Source: Yersinia kristensenii (GTDB lineage: Bacteria > Pseudomonadota > Gammaproteobacteria > Enterobacterales > Enterobacteriaceae). Taken from it: 64,000 nt of DNA. Made by a program: the position numbers and the translations under genes. Below, one piece after another: positions 27,371-37,261 of this stretch (position 1 is its first letter; each line of letters begins with the position of its first letter). The notes under the pieces are model-generated. The model made no database searches. It was not told where the DNA came from and saw only the letters and a list, made by a program, of their open reading frames with translations. The stretch lies in NCBI RefSeq assembly GCF_900460525.1, contig NZ_UHIY01000001.1, forward strand, positions 3,844,001 through 3,908,000. Direction: 5' to 3'.

Positions 27371-28314
27371 TATTTGACCTCATAATTCACAATAACGGTG
27401 TTGATTAACTGTTGAGATATTTCCCGCGTGGTAGCCTGGTAATAGTTCACCTCAAAATCGACCGTCTTTTTCTTCGCCAGTGCATTGATTTCGACCTGAC
27501 CCGATTTGGCATCCTGCGGGATCGGCATATTAGTGATACCGAACGTCTCTTCCTCTTGAGCTTTATTCACTACGAAATCAACGAAATCCAATGCCATGTT
27601 GTTGGTAAATCCGTAGAGCGTCAGGCGTACCGAATCCTGCACAAACTGGTAGCGCTGCCCGTCACGCACCACAGGGGCAACCTGCAAAGGCGTACTGGTT
27701 CGCACATCAACGGCGATATAGGGTGGCCGAAGGTTTTGCGGTACAAGGTAGGACGGGTAAACCGTCGCAAAGTCTTTCAGTGCTAACCACAAAGGAATGC
27801 TGTTGGAGATAATCTGTTCATCGCTGATATCATCCGGGCAATCGATAATTTGGGAGCGCATCGTGGGTAAAATCGCCATGCCCCGATAGTGATAAATGCC
27901 TGATTGCGAATACCGACTTTCCATGCGGGAAAAAGCGAATTGAACACCGCCATACTCCCCCAGATAAATAGCGTCGGGGTTTTCAACATTAAAATCATCG
28001 ACCTTTTCAATCGGTGTAAAAATGATGTTATTGACATCCCTCGACACCGACTCATCCTGAACGGCCACAATCTGGCGATGGAGACTCCCTTTAATTTTGA
28101 GCCGATGTTCTGACTCAATATTTAAGCGACATAGCTCATTGCAACTCACGATGTCCGCATTTACCCAATACACGAAACCATCCAGCGGTAGCACCTGCCG
28201 GACATACAACCTGAATGTAATTTCCTGACCTGATGAGAGTGTTTCTACTGCGGAGTTGAGAACGGAAGAGAGTTGCGAGCTATGCTGTTCAGCTAACTCC
28301 TCAAGGCTCGGCAT
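27370..28314 (-). CDS. Neck/tail-completion protein of sheath cassette
   Basis: 314 residues. RLYVRQVLPLDGFVYWVNAD and the C-terminal EISQQLINTVIVNYEVK place it in the conserved gene preceding DUF3383 sheaths. Possibly a tail terminator or gateway protein; not resolved. Stop and sheath start touch. Confidence 0.6.
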   Translation of the reverse strand: MPSLEELAEQHSSQLSSVLNSAVETLSSGQEITFRLYVRQVLPLDGFVYWVNADIVSCNELCRLNIESEHRLKIKGSLHRQIVAVQDESVSRDVNNIIFTPIEKVDDFNVENPDAIYLGEYGGVQFAFSRMESRYSQSGIYHYRGMAILPTMRSQIIDCPDDISDEQIISNSIPLWLALKDFATVYPSYLVPQNLRPPYIAVDVRTSTPLQVAPVVRDGQRYQFVQDSVRLTLYGFTNNMALDFVDFVVNKAQEEETFGITNMPIPQDAKSGQVEINALAKKKTVDFEVNYYQATTREISQQLINTVIVNYEVK

Positions 28315-28732
28315 CGTTATCTATCCATGCAACAAAAGAAGATTTGAAGAGACCACCATCGATAAAAGACGGGCGTCGTTCCCCTCGTTCTTTTTTCAAA
28401 CGAGAATTACGCCCTTGTAACGCCGCTAAGGTAGGTACGCCTTCAACCGAAAGTCCGGCCATTTCTTCTTTTTCAAGAAAAACATGAAAGGCTTTCTCGG
28501 TTCCCTCGAGTAACGTAATACCCGTCATCGGCGCTTTGTGTTTTAGATGATTGATCAGTTGATAAGCCAGCTCAGTGCCAGCATCACGGATAATTTCGTC
28601 CCGATGTGCCGCCCAGAAATGTGAGAAAATTTGATATTCCTCCTGTAAATCCTGAGCAACCTCAAAAGTCGTTTTTCCGGGAGTGTCTCCGTAGTCATAC
28701 GGCATATCGATAACGCCCAAGCAAACTCTCAT
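28301..28732 (-). CDS. Neck protein (HK97 gp10-like position)
   Basis: 143 residues from the ATG at 28732, which overlaps the previous stop by 4 bases. TTFEVAQDLQEEYQIFSHFW, HLKHKAPMTGITLLEGTEKA, basic C-terminus. Context suggests head-tail joining. Confidence 0.6.
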   Translation of the reverse strand: MRVCLGVIDMPYDYGDTPGKTTFEVAQDLQEEYQIFSHFWAAHRDEIIRDAGTELAYQLINHLKHKAPMTGITLLEGTEKAFHVFLEKEEMAGLSVEGVPTLAALQGRNSRLKKERGERRPSFIDGGLFKSSFVAWIDNDAEP

Positions 28733-29172
28733 GGCGTGTACCCCCACAATGGCCCCATCTGCATTAGTACCTCAACAACCTGTCTTCCATACGGATCTTG
28801 CAACATATGCAAGTCCATCAATGTGAGGTTGCTCAGTGCATCACTGATAGTGATTGAGCCAGATGTCCCCTGATCGGCTGCCGAACTCACAAGCCCTGTA
28901 ACGAGTTTCCCCAGCCCCAGTTTTTTTCTCAGCCCAATAAACCAGTCTCCGTTTGCGTAATTCAGCAACAAAGATGCAGCTGCGTTGTATACCGTGTTCG
29001 TGTAGATAAGCGGCAGCCGTTCCAACCCCAGATGATGAGGAATAAGCTCCATTGCCGCCTGATAACAACATTCAAGCGTAGGGTCATCATCATCGATGGC
29101 ATATTCAGGCACCTCCATCACACCACGAACAAAACGGATAAAACCGTCATACGTCGGGCGCGGTATTATCAT
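28729..29172 (-). CDS. Head-tail adaptor
   Basis: 147 residues, MIIPRPTYDGFIRFVRGVME.., PTLECCYQAAMELIPHHLG, NTVYNAAASLLLNYANGDWF, resembling gp6-type connector proteins of this head module. Coupled to both neighbours. Confidence 0.65.
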   Translation of the reverse strand: MIIPRPTYDGFIRFVRGVMEVPEYAIDDDDPTLECCYQAAMELIPHHLGLERLPLIYTNTVYNAAASLLLNYANGDWFIGLRKKLGLGKLVTGLVSSAADQGTSGSITISDALSNLTLMDLHMLQDPYGRQVVEVLMQMGPLWGYTP

Positions 29173-29639
29173 TTCTGCACCTTAACGGTACGGCGTGTAC
29201 TCGATACAGCATCCTGCTCAGCGCTTACAGGTTCCCCTGTAATTTCGATCTCCACGCCACCGTCTTTCGGTTTTTTGCCGCTTTGGATGACGGCCTGATC
29301 AACCGCATTATTCAGAGAGACAGCACTTGCCTTTAAAATCTCTTCTGACATGTTTTTCAAGTTCTCCGTTTTTTGCTCCGCCCCTTCTTCAATACGTCCA
29401 ACCGTTACGGGCTTGTCAATGGAATAGCAAATACCAGAAAAATGTTTATCCACCTTGTCAGCTGGCTGGAAACCATATGGCGCATGCTGCTGAATAATGT
29501 GAGTAATCACGTCAGATTGATTTTCGATCATATGCTGATCACCAGAGCGGATAGTGACACCGAAAGATTGTGCTTTTTCTGGCAGTTTGTAGTTGAAGAT
29601 ATGAGCCTGACGTGAGCAGTTAGCAATAAACAGTTTCAT
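29169..29639 (-). CDS. Head-region hypothetical protein
   Basis: 156 residues, MKLFIANCSRQAHIFNYKLP, TVRVGRIEEG-like middle and basic C-terminus. Found between capsid and adaptor genes; role unknown, possibly a capsid-associated protein. Confidence 0.55.
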   Translation of the reverse strand: MKLFIANCSRQAHIFNYKLPEKAQSFGVTIRSGDQHMIENQSDVITHIIQQHAPYGFQPADKVDKHFSGICYSIDKPVTVGRIEEGAEQKTENLKNMSEEILKASAVSLNNAVDQAVIQSGKKPKDGGVEIEITGEPVSAEQDAVSSTRRTVKVQK

Positions 29640-29692
29640 GAATTTTCCTCAAAAAAATGGGGAGCATTTGCTCCCCAGCGGCCTAAACATGA

Positions 29693-30721
29693 TTACGAAT
29701 ACTTGGCGGACAGCAACGTCACACCTTCTGGTCGGAAGTTCCAGCCCGGTGTCGAACGCAGCGTATACAAGGTGGTCAATCCCCCATCTGGCATGGGAGA
29801 CGGGATTTCTGTTGGTGCAGCCATATCACAGAACATCACGTTAACTGCCTGCTGGTTGGGTACCAAGGTCGCAAAAATATTGGTATTAATGTCCTGACGA
29901 GCCTCGGGGACTTCCAGCGTTGGATTAGTAATAATAATCAGATCATTGCCCCCAGCACCTTTCCCGATCAACGTATCATCCTGACAGAAAATGATTTCAT
30001 CGCCACTGGCGTCCTTGGCAATGTCTTTCACCATCGTTCCCACAGTAGCTGTACCTGCACCAGTACGCTGATAACTCGTTAACTCCACAACACCCGTCCA
30101 TTCCAACGCCTTCATGAAGCGCTGAGGACATAACACAACAGTGGTCAATGACTGTCCTAACAACATCATGCGAGTTTTTTGGTCGGCAATCAGGCCAAGC
30201 ATAAACTTCGCTAATTCACCCGAATCCCATGTGGTGTAAGCGTCATTTCCCTTGCTGTCATTCCCCAGATTGAGTGTCGTCGCATTGGGGGAGTTAACGA
30301 TCCCCTCGTTATTCGCCGCCTCAACGCCATACAACAACATATTACGCAGTTGTTGAGCGTGTCCCTGACGGTTCGCCAATCGCAATCCTTCTACCAGCGA
30401 ATATCCCCAGCGGCTGGTAGCATCAGTATCGAGATAGCTGTACTGTGAACGGGAAGAAATACGATATGTTTTCATCACATCGTACCCACCTGAAATACTT
30501 GAAGATGGTAGCTGCCCCGGCAAAGATTGGCCTACGTGAACCTGTGAGGTTGCACGTAAATATTTTTGATACACCGCGAGGTCACTGGAGCTAATCTTCA
30601 CTGACGGTGCGCCACCCGGTAAAATTTCAAAAGCACCAGACGCCATACTGTACTGCATGATGATTTCTGGCTGGATCATGGACGGCGATACGGTTGTAAT
30701 CGCAGGTGCAAAAGCGCTCAT
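29693..30721 (-). CDS. Major capsid protein, DUF2184 family
   Basis: 342 residues. SYLDTDATSRWGYSLVEGLR, NMLLYGVEAANNEGIVNSPN, KFMLGLIADQKTRMMLLGQS and the end TPGWNFRPEGVTLLSAKYS are typical of DUF2184 capsid proteins. Preceded by a good SD (GGAG). Confidence 0.88.
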   Translation of the reverse strand: MSAFAPAITTVSPSMIQPEIIMQYSMASGAFEILPGGAPSVKISSSDLAVYQKYLRATSQVHVGQSLPGQLPSSSISGGYDVMKTYRISSRSQYSYLDTDATSRWGYSLVEGLRLANRQGHAQQLRNMLLYGVEAANNEGIVNSPNATTLNLGNDSKGNDAYTTWDSGELAKFMLGLIADQKTRMMLLGQSLTTVVLCPQRFMKALEWTGVVELTSYQRTGAGTATVGTMVKDIAKDASGDEIIFCQDDTLIGKGAGGNDLIIITNPTLEVPEARQDINTNIFATLVPNQQAVNVMFCDMAAPTEIPSPMPDGGLTTLYTLRSTPGWNFRPEGVTLLSAKYS

Positions 30722-30731
30722 TTATCACTCC

Positions 30732-31349
30732 TTAAATCAAAAACAGACCACATGGCTTGCTGTATTCCCAGACCACGTTACCGTTATCTTCTTTTTTTAC
30801 CGTCAGGTTTCCTCCCACTGAAACCATCAGCAATTTAATATTTATCTTCGGATTTCCGCCCCCAGAACCGGTAGACACATCCACAATGTTGTTTGTCATA
30901 TCCCAAACAAAATCACCTGTGCCTACCGAGTTAGCCCCATCTGCCAAAGCAGCGACGGCAGCACTAATCGGTAATGGGATACGAGCCCCAGAACCAATAC
31001 GGTAGTAATGGACAGAACCACCCGCCAGATACAGAGGCACAGGATTTTCGTGAGTAGTGATCCCGTGAAATGCCTGATTGAACACAGTAAAAGCGTTGCA
31101 TTCGGTGTCCGTTGCCTTTTTGAGGATGGAACCACACACACTATTTTTCGACGGCGCGATACATTCGACCATCCCTACACCGCCCCAAACAGGATCAGTG
31201 ATGTTGCTATCCAACAGACCAGAGCAAAGCTGCATACGGATCGCCGGATCATCTTGTGCATCCCCCTGAGTCAAACCTTGTGATTCAACGTTAAAAAGGC
31301 CACTGAAGGCACCGCGTGTTTTGAACGGGTTGAAATTAATATCAGGCAT
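30732..31349 (-). CDS. Capsid decoration-like protein
   Basis: 205 residues, Gly-rich, no Lys in the N-terminal half. MPDINFNPFKTRGAFSGLFN, GGSVHYYRIGSGARIPLP. Lies between scaffold and capsid like lambda gpD-type decoration genes. Confidence 0.62.
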   Translation of the reverse strand: MPDINFNPFKTRGAFSGLFNVESQGLTQGDAQDDPAIRMQLCSGLLDSNITDPVWGGVGMVECIAPSKNSVCGSILKKATDTECNAFTVFNQAFHGITTHENPVPLYLAGGSVHYYRIGSGARIPLPISAAVAALADGANSVGTGDFVWDMTNNIVDVSTGSGGGNPKINIKLLMVSVGGNLTVKKEDNGNVVWEYSKPCGLFLI

Positions 31350-32640
31350 GGCTCATGCTCCCTTGAGTATTAAATTTTGCTAATCGGCGACCTGGGGTTT
31401 TGAAAGCGGCAAGCCATACATTTGGATCGCCCTGATATTCAATGATACGGCGTCCGGCATCATCATTGCGTACCCGCTTATGGAGTTGTCCCTGAGTACA
31501 ATTCATTTCTTTTTCAATAGATTGGCGAGCCGCAGAGAAAATCGCATCCTCCAACACAGAAAGCGTTGCAGAATCAGCAATCGCACGAATATTTACGTCT
31601 TTATGTGCCGGAGAGTGCTTTTGCATAGTCATCAGCGCCCGCTTGCGATAATCCAGCGCATTTTCACCAGAGAACGGCGCAGGGGCATGTTTACCGCAGG
31701 CACTGAAGGCAGAATCAGCTTTAGCCTGCGCATCAGCCAACAAAGCGTCGTTACGTTCTTTTTCTTCGGCCTCATCGGCTTTACGTTGCTCTTCGGCTTC
31801 TTCGTCAGCTTTTCTCTGTTCCTCAGCAGCAGCTTCATCGGCCTTTTGCTGTTCTTCTGCGGCTTCATCGGCTTTGCGTTGTTCTTCCGCTGCCTCATCA
31901 GCCTTTCGTTGCTCCTCGGCTTCTCTGGCCTGCGCCTCAGCATCAGCCCGCGCTTTATCACGCTGTTCAAGAGAATCCATGCGGGCGACTACACCATCCA
32001 TTTTTTCGTTTACCCCTTTTAGGGCGTCATTCACCACGCCCGTCAAAAGGGCTTGCAGTTCTTCTTTTTCCATCTGAATATCACCTGTATTTGTTACTTC
32101 AACTCCTACGGGGATCCGGTCTTTATCCCATACGCCCAGAGATCCACGTTCTTTCGTCACCACAGCAATGTGGTCAATGAGATACGGCACACCTTCGATA
32201 AGAAAATTGGTATCTCCCTCCTGCACCTCTACGTTCCCTGACGAGCGGTTGAAAACTACCGAAGGACTGGTGGACACTTCACCCTCGATAATTTCATCAA
32301 CAATATTTTTGAGATAAATACGGCACACCGCCCATACTTCATCACCACGAACATAGGGCAGCATGACGCTGCCGACGATGCGGTTTTTAAAATCTTCCTC
32401 CGTCAGGGTGGCCTTATCTGGATGATTAACGATGACGGGTAAGCCATTACAACGACGAAGAAACTCATCATTCAGGTAGAGTTTCGGATCGCGCCAGACG
32501 TGTTCTTTCAAACCAGCGCGATATGCCAGACCTGTTCCCGTTATGCGCAAATTCACCAGCCACATATTTGAAAACTTCACCGGAGACGGCACAGTCCCGT
32601 CCCTGATCCGCTCCGCTACTTCAAACTCGGTTAAACTCAC
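31342..32640 (-). CDS. DUF2213 prohead protease/scaffold with Glu-Arg-Lys repeats
   Basis: 432 residues. N-terminal DUF2213 domain (LTEFEVAERIRDGTVPSPVK, FLRRCNGLPVIVNHPDKAT, NRIVGSVMLP) thought to act as prohead protease. Residues about 236-295 are a highly charged coiled coil of five near-repeats of EEQRKADEAA, followed by a C-terminal DUF domain (AFSACGKHAPAPFSGENALD, YRKRALMTMQKHSPAHKDVN). The repeat probably serves as a scaffold rod. Confidence 0.83.
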   Translation of the reverse strand: MSLTEFEVAERIRDGTVPSPVKFSNMWLVNLRITGTGLAYRAGLKEHVWRDPKLYLNDEFLRRCNGLPVIVNHPDKATLTEEDFKNRIVGSVMLPYVRGDEVWAVCRIYLKNIVDEIIEGEVSTSPSVVFNRSSGNVEVQEGDTNFLIEGVPYLIDHIAVVTKERGSLGVWDKDRIPVGVEVTNTGDIQMEKEELQALLTGVVNDALKGVNEKMDGVVARMDSLEQRDKARADAEAQAREAEEQRKADEAAEEQRKADEAAEEQQKADEAAAEEQRKADEEAEEQRKADEAEEKERNDALLADAQAKADSAFSACGKHAPAPFSGENALDYRKRALMTMQKHSPAHKDVNIRAIADSATLSVLEDAIFSAARQSIEKEMNCTQGQLHKRVRNDDAGRRIIEYQGDPNVWLAAFKTPGRRLAKFNTQGSMSHA

Positions 32641-33448
32641 GTTTTCCTTTCTCCGTTAGAAACTCCTCTGGCAATTTCTGCGGGGCGTAGATGGGGAATA
32701 CCTGACAACTACAAAAAACCTCTTCACCCGCCGCCGTAATTTCATCGTAATAACCATTTACAGGCTTTATCAGTTCCTGTTCATCCGCCCACGTCCCTCG
32801 CACCAGATAAATCACCTCGTCGCGCTCTTTATGATCGGCACGGTAGTCATAACCCGTACGCCGCCAGTTAGAGTGCCAACGAAAAGCAATAGCGCCGCTC
32901 TGTACCGCAAGCAGATACTTGACGTTGCTGGCGAGCTTATGGCCCTGGTCAATTGCTACACGGCGACTGATAAAATCCATGTCCCTGATAGATTTTTGAA
33001 ATTCCGCTTTTCTGGCTTTCCGATCAACGTCGCTCACACCATCTGGAGGTATAGATGTCACCCATCCCTGAAAACGCTGAAGAGTTTTCTCAATGGCTTG
33101 TTCGCGGTTGAGTTTTATCAGGCTGGCACTGGCGAAAATTCGCTTGTCGAGTTCTTTGCGAAACTCTGGTTTCAATTTATCGAGGGTGACCTTTTTCGGG
33201 CCATCTGAGGGTTGTTCTCGTAATGCCCCGCCGTGAATAACGAGGCGGCTATAAATTGCGGTAAGGTGTTTACGTGCCACATCATCGTCTGGTGTCTCTC
33301 TGCTGGCTGCCACACGTAATTTTCGGCACCAGTCGAGCAAAGATTTTTCGGTATCCCAACCATGATTGATGTAGTAGTTAACGGCATCTGTCAGGACTTC
33401 ATACAACGTCCTACTCCGCTTCCTCCCCGCTCGGCTGGAAGTTGCCAT
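32621..33448 (-). CDS. Phage head morphogenesis protein (Mu gpF / SPP1 gp7-like)
   Basis: 275 residues from the ATG at 33448, chosen for AGGAG 7 bases upstream; the frame extends to 33541 inside the portal gene without support. Central FISRRVAIDQGHKLASNVKY and C-terminal WRRTGYDYRADHKERDEVIY, followed by CSCQVFPIYAP, are the usual motifs. Minor head protein bound to the portal. Confidence 0.82.
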   Translation of the reverse strand: MATSSRAGRKRSRTLYEVLTDAVNYYINHGWDTEKSLLDWCRKLRVAASRETPDDDVARKHLTAIYSRLVIHGGALREQPSDGPKKVTLDKLKPEFRKELDKRIFASASLIKLNREQAIEKTLQRFQGWVTSIPPDGVSDVDRKARKAEFQKSIRDMDFISRRVAIDQGHKLASNVKYLLAVQSGAIAFRWHSNWRRTGYDYRADHKERDEVIYLVRGTWADEQELIKPVNGYYDEITAAGEEVFCSCQVFPIYAPQKLPEEFLTEKGKREFNRV

Positions 33449-34829
33449 CAAGCGTCTCCTGCTTCGGTGGTTCGTAGTTCGCCAGCGCATCCACATCAAT
33501 GATGAGAGGCGCTTCTCCGTATGTCTGAGTGGAATTGACAAGGCTTGCCAGCCATTCGGTTACGGCAGCCCGGTTTTCGGGATCAATCTGAGGAACAACA
33601 GCGGTATATAGAGTACAGGCCTGTTGGAGTACTTTACTGTCGCTCTCCCGGCGTTTATCAGGTGACTCTTCCACCAGCTCTTGCCAGGTCGCCGTGAATT
33701 CGCGACGCCACTGGAAAAAAGTGGTTTTATAGTCGTCCTTTATGATGTCGGGGTAATCATTTTTCAGGGAAAGATAAAAATCCTCATTCCATGCGATGTA
33801 CTGCACCAAACGTTCGAAATAATCCATTACAGGCTCAATCTGCTGGCGAACACCATCGATATACTGACTGACAGCCTTTGAATCCTCAGAGCCTTCAGAC
33901 CAGCCTTTTGAGAAGGCTTCTTCTTTAATGAGGATCGCCGGAACATCACTGCCTGAGGCAATATCTGAAATAATGTTATCGCGCACAGCATTCAGCGCAC
34001 CGTCAATATTTTGCAGGTTCAACGATTGAATATCGTCTTTTTCACCAACACTAATCACCCCACCATTTTTGGCAATTTTGACGTTTTCCCGCTTCTTACC
34101 CGTTGCGGCTGCCATAATGCCATCCACTTTTGAGCCGGACTGTACGACTTTCGCCACCAGCACCCCGGCTTTCTGGCTAACTAAGTCGTTAGCCTCCATC
34201 GTGTTGATGTAGGATTTCAGGGGATAAAGCACACGCTGAAACACGCTGCGGCCAGTAAAACCAAAGGTGGAATTCTGGAACTCAAGATAAATCGGTGTGC
34301 CGTTGAAAATTTTCAGTGTCCGCGACGGATGCCAGCTTTTACCGTTGATTTTCAGTGTTTGGTTAGCACTCTGAAAATAAGGGCTATTGGGGTTCTGGTC
34401 TGTCACCATCGAGCCAGCAGCATTCAGCGGATCCCATGCATTAATATACACATCATCTTCTGTGAGCCCGAAAGTGGGCAACGGTTCCCTGCATGAAACA
34501 CTATCGGTACCAACGCCAATTGCAGCAGCACCATAGCAGCGGGAAAGAAAGAAAAGGTTCTTAACCTTCTCGTTAATCTCCATTCGTTCCCATACATCCC
34601 TGAATCGACGTACAACGCGATCATCAGGATCAGTTTCAACGTTGTACTGTCGCGGTTTGCACATTGCCATCAGGATTGGTTTTTCAACCAGTTTTCCGCC
34701 TAGCGGGTGAAACTGCCAAAGCAATTTACACAGATTGTAATTAACATCACCGCCGGGTCGGATAAGTTCAGAATCAAGAATCTCAGCCAGCACCGCGCCG
34801 GGGCTGTTACTTATCTGAATCTCAGCCAT
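33411..34829 (-). CDS. Portal protein, DUF1073 family
   Basis: 472 residues. FHPLGGKLVEKPILMAMCKP, FFLSRCYGAAAIGVGTDS, GFTGRSVFQRVLYPLKSY, AFSKGWSEGSEDSKAVSQYI are DUF1073 portal motifs. It forms the dodecameric DNA channel. Located right after terminase. Confidence 0.88.
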   Translation of the reverse strand: MAEIQISNSPGAVLAEILDSELIRPGGDVNYNLCKLLWQFHPLGGKLVEKPILMAMCKPRQYNVETDPDDRVVRRFRDVWERMEINEKVKNLFFLSRCYGAAAIGVGTDSVSCREPLPTFGLTEDDVYINAWDPLNAAGSMVTDQNPNSPYFQSANQTLKINGKSWHPSRTLKIFNGTPIYLEFQNSTFGFTGRSVFQRVLYPLKSYINTMEANDLVSQKAGVLVAKVVQSGSKVDGIMAAATGKKRENVKIAKNGGVISVGEKDDIQSLNLQNIDGALNAVRDNIISDIASGSDVPAILIKEEAFSKGWSEGSEDSKAVSQYIDGVRQQIEPVMDYFERLVQYIAWNEDFYLSLKNDYPDIIKDDYKTTFFQWRREFTATWQELVEESPDKRRESDSKVLQQACTLYTAVVPQIDPENRAAVTEWLASLVNSTQTYGEAPLIIDVDALANYEPPKQETLDGNFQPSGEEAE

Positions 34830-34848
34830 TAGAGAGTTTCCTGTTTAC

Positions 34849-36174
34849 TTACAGTGCTTCGTAGTTGCCAAATGTGATGATCAGCCCATATGTGTAGCAA
34901 TCGAAAAGATCATCAGCGCGTTTATGCGCATCACGGTCTGCCAGATGGAAACCTGCAATTTGTTTTATGAGATGGTTAGCGGTACTACGCTTGAAAGAAG
35001 CTGTTTTGTCATATGCTTCGCGGGTTATTTTGCACTTACCAAGATAATGGTGGCCAGAGGCTAAAACTGCACGTTCATCTTTCCCTTTGCTGGTCAGCGC
35101 TGATTTGATAGGCGTCATATCCCAGCCTTCAGTTTCAGCCTTCTGTGCCAGAATTGCCCCCATTGCGGCATCTTCTACATAAACCCCCTGACTACCAAGA
35201 CGGGCACCACACAGCTTTTCCAATCGTTCGAGATTGGCAAAAACGCCAGGCATATATTCAGGTAGCAATGACGCCTTAATCTGTGTGACGTCCCAATCAA
35301 CGATGGTCAAAAGGGGTTCTGAATACGTACGTTCATAAGCAAAATAGACAACACCTGTTCCGTCGTTCTCAGTCCCGCCTTTCAGCGCCGTATCCATCAC
35401 CGCAAACACCACGTCGCAATGTTTAGGCACGCCTACAGGTTGTCCGTCCACCAGCAACTTATCGATATCAAGTAATGCATCTTTTGACCAATCAACAAAT
35501 TCAGCCAGATATTCTTGCTGCCATACACGAGGGTCAGATTTTCGCTCAGTCTCTTCCAGTTCATCTTTCGGGATAAACGGGTTCGATGATGTTGGTGCAT
35601 GATGTTTCACAAATCCCAACGACTCATCATGACAAATTGCATAGAAAAAATTGCTTTCATCAATACCGTTAGGCGTAGAGAAAACCCAGGCACGACCACG
35701 ATAGTCAACTAACGTAGGGCGTATTGCTCGCGGCCATATTTCCTCAAGCATTTCTGGTGATTTAGTAAATGCGGCCTCATCAATCAGCACAGCGTGATAT
35801 TTACGCCCACGCCCTGCCAGTTTGTTGTTGTCCGTCACCCAGAAATCAATACGCCCCCCATTTCGGAGGATGATTCGCTTTTCATTTTTTGACTGACTGG
35901 CAATTAGCGGGTGAAGTACTGCCGAAATCTCATCCCAGATTTCCTGATACTGACGATACTGCGCAGTAAAAATCCCCACTCTCCCAGCAATCATTTCTCC
36001 CGTTATGGGTACGGGAAAACGCCGTGTAGCATAACTGGTAGCTATATTCACTAGCATCACCGTTTTCCCCCAACGGCGGCCACAGCATACAGCGTGAAAT
36101 CGCTCCTCTATCGCGGCATTCCATGCTTCTATCTGCCCCTCATGTGGTTTAGGCAGATATATTTCAATCGACAT
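34849..36174 (-). CDS. Terminase large subunit
   Basis: 441 residues from the ATG at 36174. ATPase: Walker A CGRRWGKT at 31-38, Walker B VLIDEA at 129-134. Nuclease domain: VVFAVMDTALKGGTENDG with the first acidic residue. Translocates and cuts DNA during packaging. Confidence 0.93.
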   Translation of the reverse strand: MSIEIYLPKPHEGQIEAWNAAIEERFHAVCCGRRWGKTVMLVNIATSYATRRFPVPITGEMIAGRVGIFTAQYRQYQEIWDEISAVLHPLIASQSKNEKRIILRNGGRIDFWVTDNNKLAGRGRKYHAVLIDEAAFTKSPEMLEEIWPRAIRPTLVDYRGRAWVFSTPNGIDESNFFYAICHDESLGFVKHHAPTSSNPFIPKDELEETERKSDPRVWQQEYLAEFVDWSKDALLDIDKLLVDGQPVGVPKHCDVVFAVMDTALKGGTENDGTGVVYFAYERTYSEPLLTIVDWDVTQIKASLLPEYMPGVFANLERLEKLCGARLGSQGVYVEDAAMGAILAQKAETEGWDMTPIKSALTSKGKDERAVLASGHHYLGKCKITREAYDKTASFKRSTANHLIKQIAGFHLADRDAHKRADDLFDCYTYGLIITFGNYEAL

Positions 36175-37009
36175 TGCCGCCTCCACTCGGCATAGATAAA
36201 GAGTTATGAATGATCACCTCATTCGTACCACCACCGGCCCCTTTTTTAAGATGCTCGTTTTCAGTTCGCAGCTTTTCGTTACGCAGGCGTAGGCCTTCTA
36301 ATTCAAGCTCATTCCTCTCTCGGTCAGACTCACGCAATAATTTCTCCGTCGCTACTTCGCGATAATCAGCATCAGCATGTATCTTGCGGATGCTCGCTAA
36401 TGTCCCCTCAATGGATTCAATACGGGTGGTGTTACGCATCATGGCGTTCTCAGCGGCTGAGATTTTGTCTTGCAGGTCTTTGTTTTCACCGCCGTAATCA
36501 TCTAATTGAGTGCGCCAACGACCGATATTTTCAGCTGTATACAGGTTTCGTGCTCTTAACAGGAATAGCTCATCCTCAAGACTCAACGCCTGTGCATCTT
36601 CAACGATACTGTCGGAGAAAAGCATACGGCGAGCATACCCGCCGTGTTTAAGAGAGGCTGTATTACGTATGGAGAACTGATTTTTTGGATTGGGGTTTCC
36701 ACTCCGGTTTTTCCGTTTCGTTTCTGAGGATGAGCCTCTACCTGAATTTTTAGTTATCCCAAGTCCTGCGCTAATTACCTGCCCCCGACCCTCCGTCCGA
36801 CCAGATTTTTTTTGGTCGGCTTTTTTGGTCGGATTGGTCGGATTCTTGGTCGCTGATTTGGTCGGGAATTTTTTTCGTACCCAGCCACGTCGGTTGGCCA
36901 AATCAATTAGCGTGGATTTTGCTATCCCGTGCTTTTCTACGATTTTCCGGAGCGTGAGAATGCCAGCACAGTAATCAACCTTGACCTCCTCCTCGTTCCA
37001 GTTACTCAT
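36164..37009 (-). CDS. Terminase small subunit
   Basis: 281 residues. N-terminal helix-turn-helix (LRKIVEKHGIAKSTLIDLAN), a basic Lys/Thr-rich linker (50-110), then a coiled coil (160-260). Overlaps the large subunit start by 11 bases. DNA-recognition role from position and HTH. Confidence 0.83.
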   Translation of the reverse strand: MSNWNEEEVKVDYCAGILTLRKIVEKHGIAKSTLIDLANRRGWVRKKFPTKSATKNPTNPTKKADQKKSGRTEGRGQVISAGLGITKNSGRGSSSETKRKNRSGNPNPKNQFSIRNTASLKHGGYARRMLFSDSIVEDAQALSLEDELFLLRARNLYTAENIGRWRTQLDDYGGENKDLQDKISAAENAMMRNTTRIESIEGTLASIRKIHADADYREVATEKLLRESDRERNELELEGLRLRNEKLRTENEHLKKGAGGGTNEVIIHNSLSMPSGGGNVD

Positions 37010-37012
37010 ACA

Positions 37013-37261
37013 TCAGTACCTTGTATTTCTTTCTCGCTTCATCAGTTCAATGTATGCCGAGCGATCACCCGCTTTTGCTTGCTTGTACAACGCATCGCGT
37101 AACTCTGCCTCTCCCTTGGCTCGCCCTTTTCTTATCGATTCCCGGAATAAACGGAGCTGTTCACGCGCCATATTCTTCAAGTCAATATCCAACACATCAG
37201 CGATTTGTTGCTCAGTCATTCGGCGAGCCGCCAGCGCTTCAACTTTTAAAGTGGGGAACAT
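37013..37261 (-). CDS. Small HTH-like protein before terminase
   Basis: 82 residues, MFPTLKVEALAARRMTEQQI then ADVLDIDLKNM and a basic helical tail. May be an accessory DNA-binding protein of packaging. Overlaps the glycosyltransferase end by 16 bases. Confidence 0.55.
   Translation of the reverse strand: MFPTLKVEALAARRMTEQQIADVLDIDLKNMAREQLRLFRESIRKGRAKGEAELRDALYKQAKAGDRSAYIELMKRERNTRY

Noticed and set aside
31760..31935. Short repeats considered as a CRISPR-like array
   Set aside because: Repeats are contiguous, in frame and encode a coiled coil; no spacers.
31480..32022. Hydrophobic 180-codon frame opposite the scaffold/protease gene
   Set aside because: Phe/Leu-rich antisense of the Glu/Lys repeats; artefact of composition.
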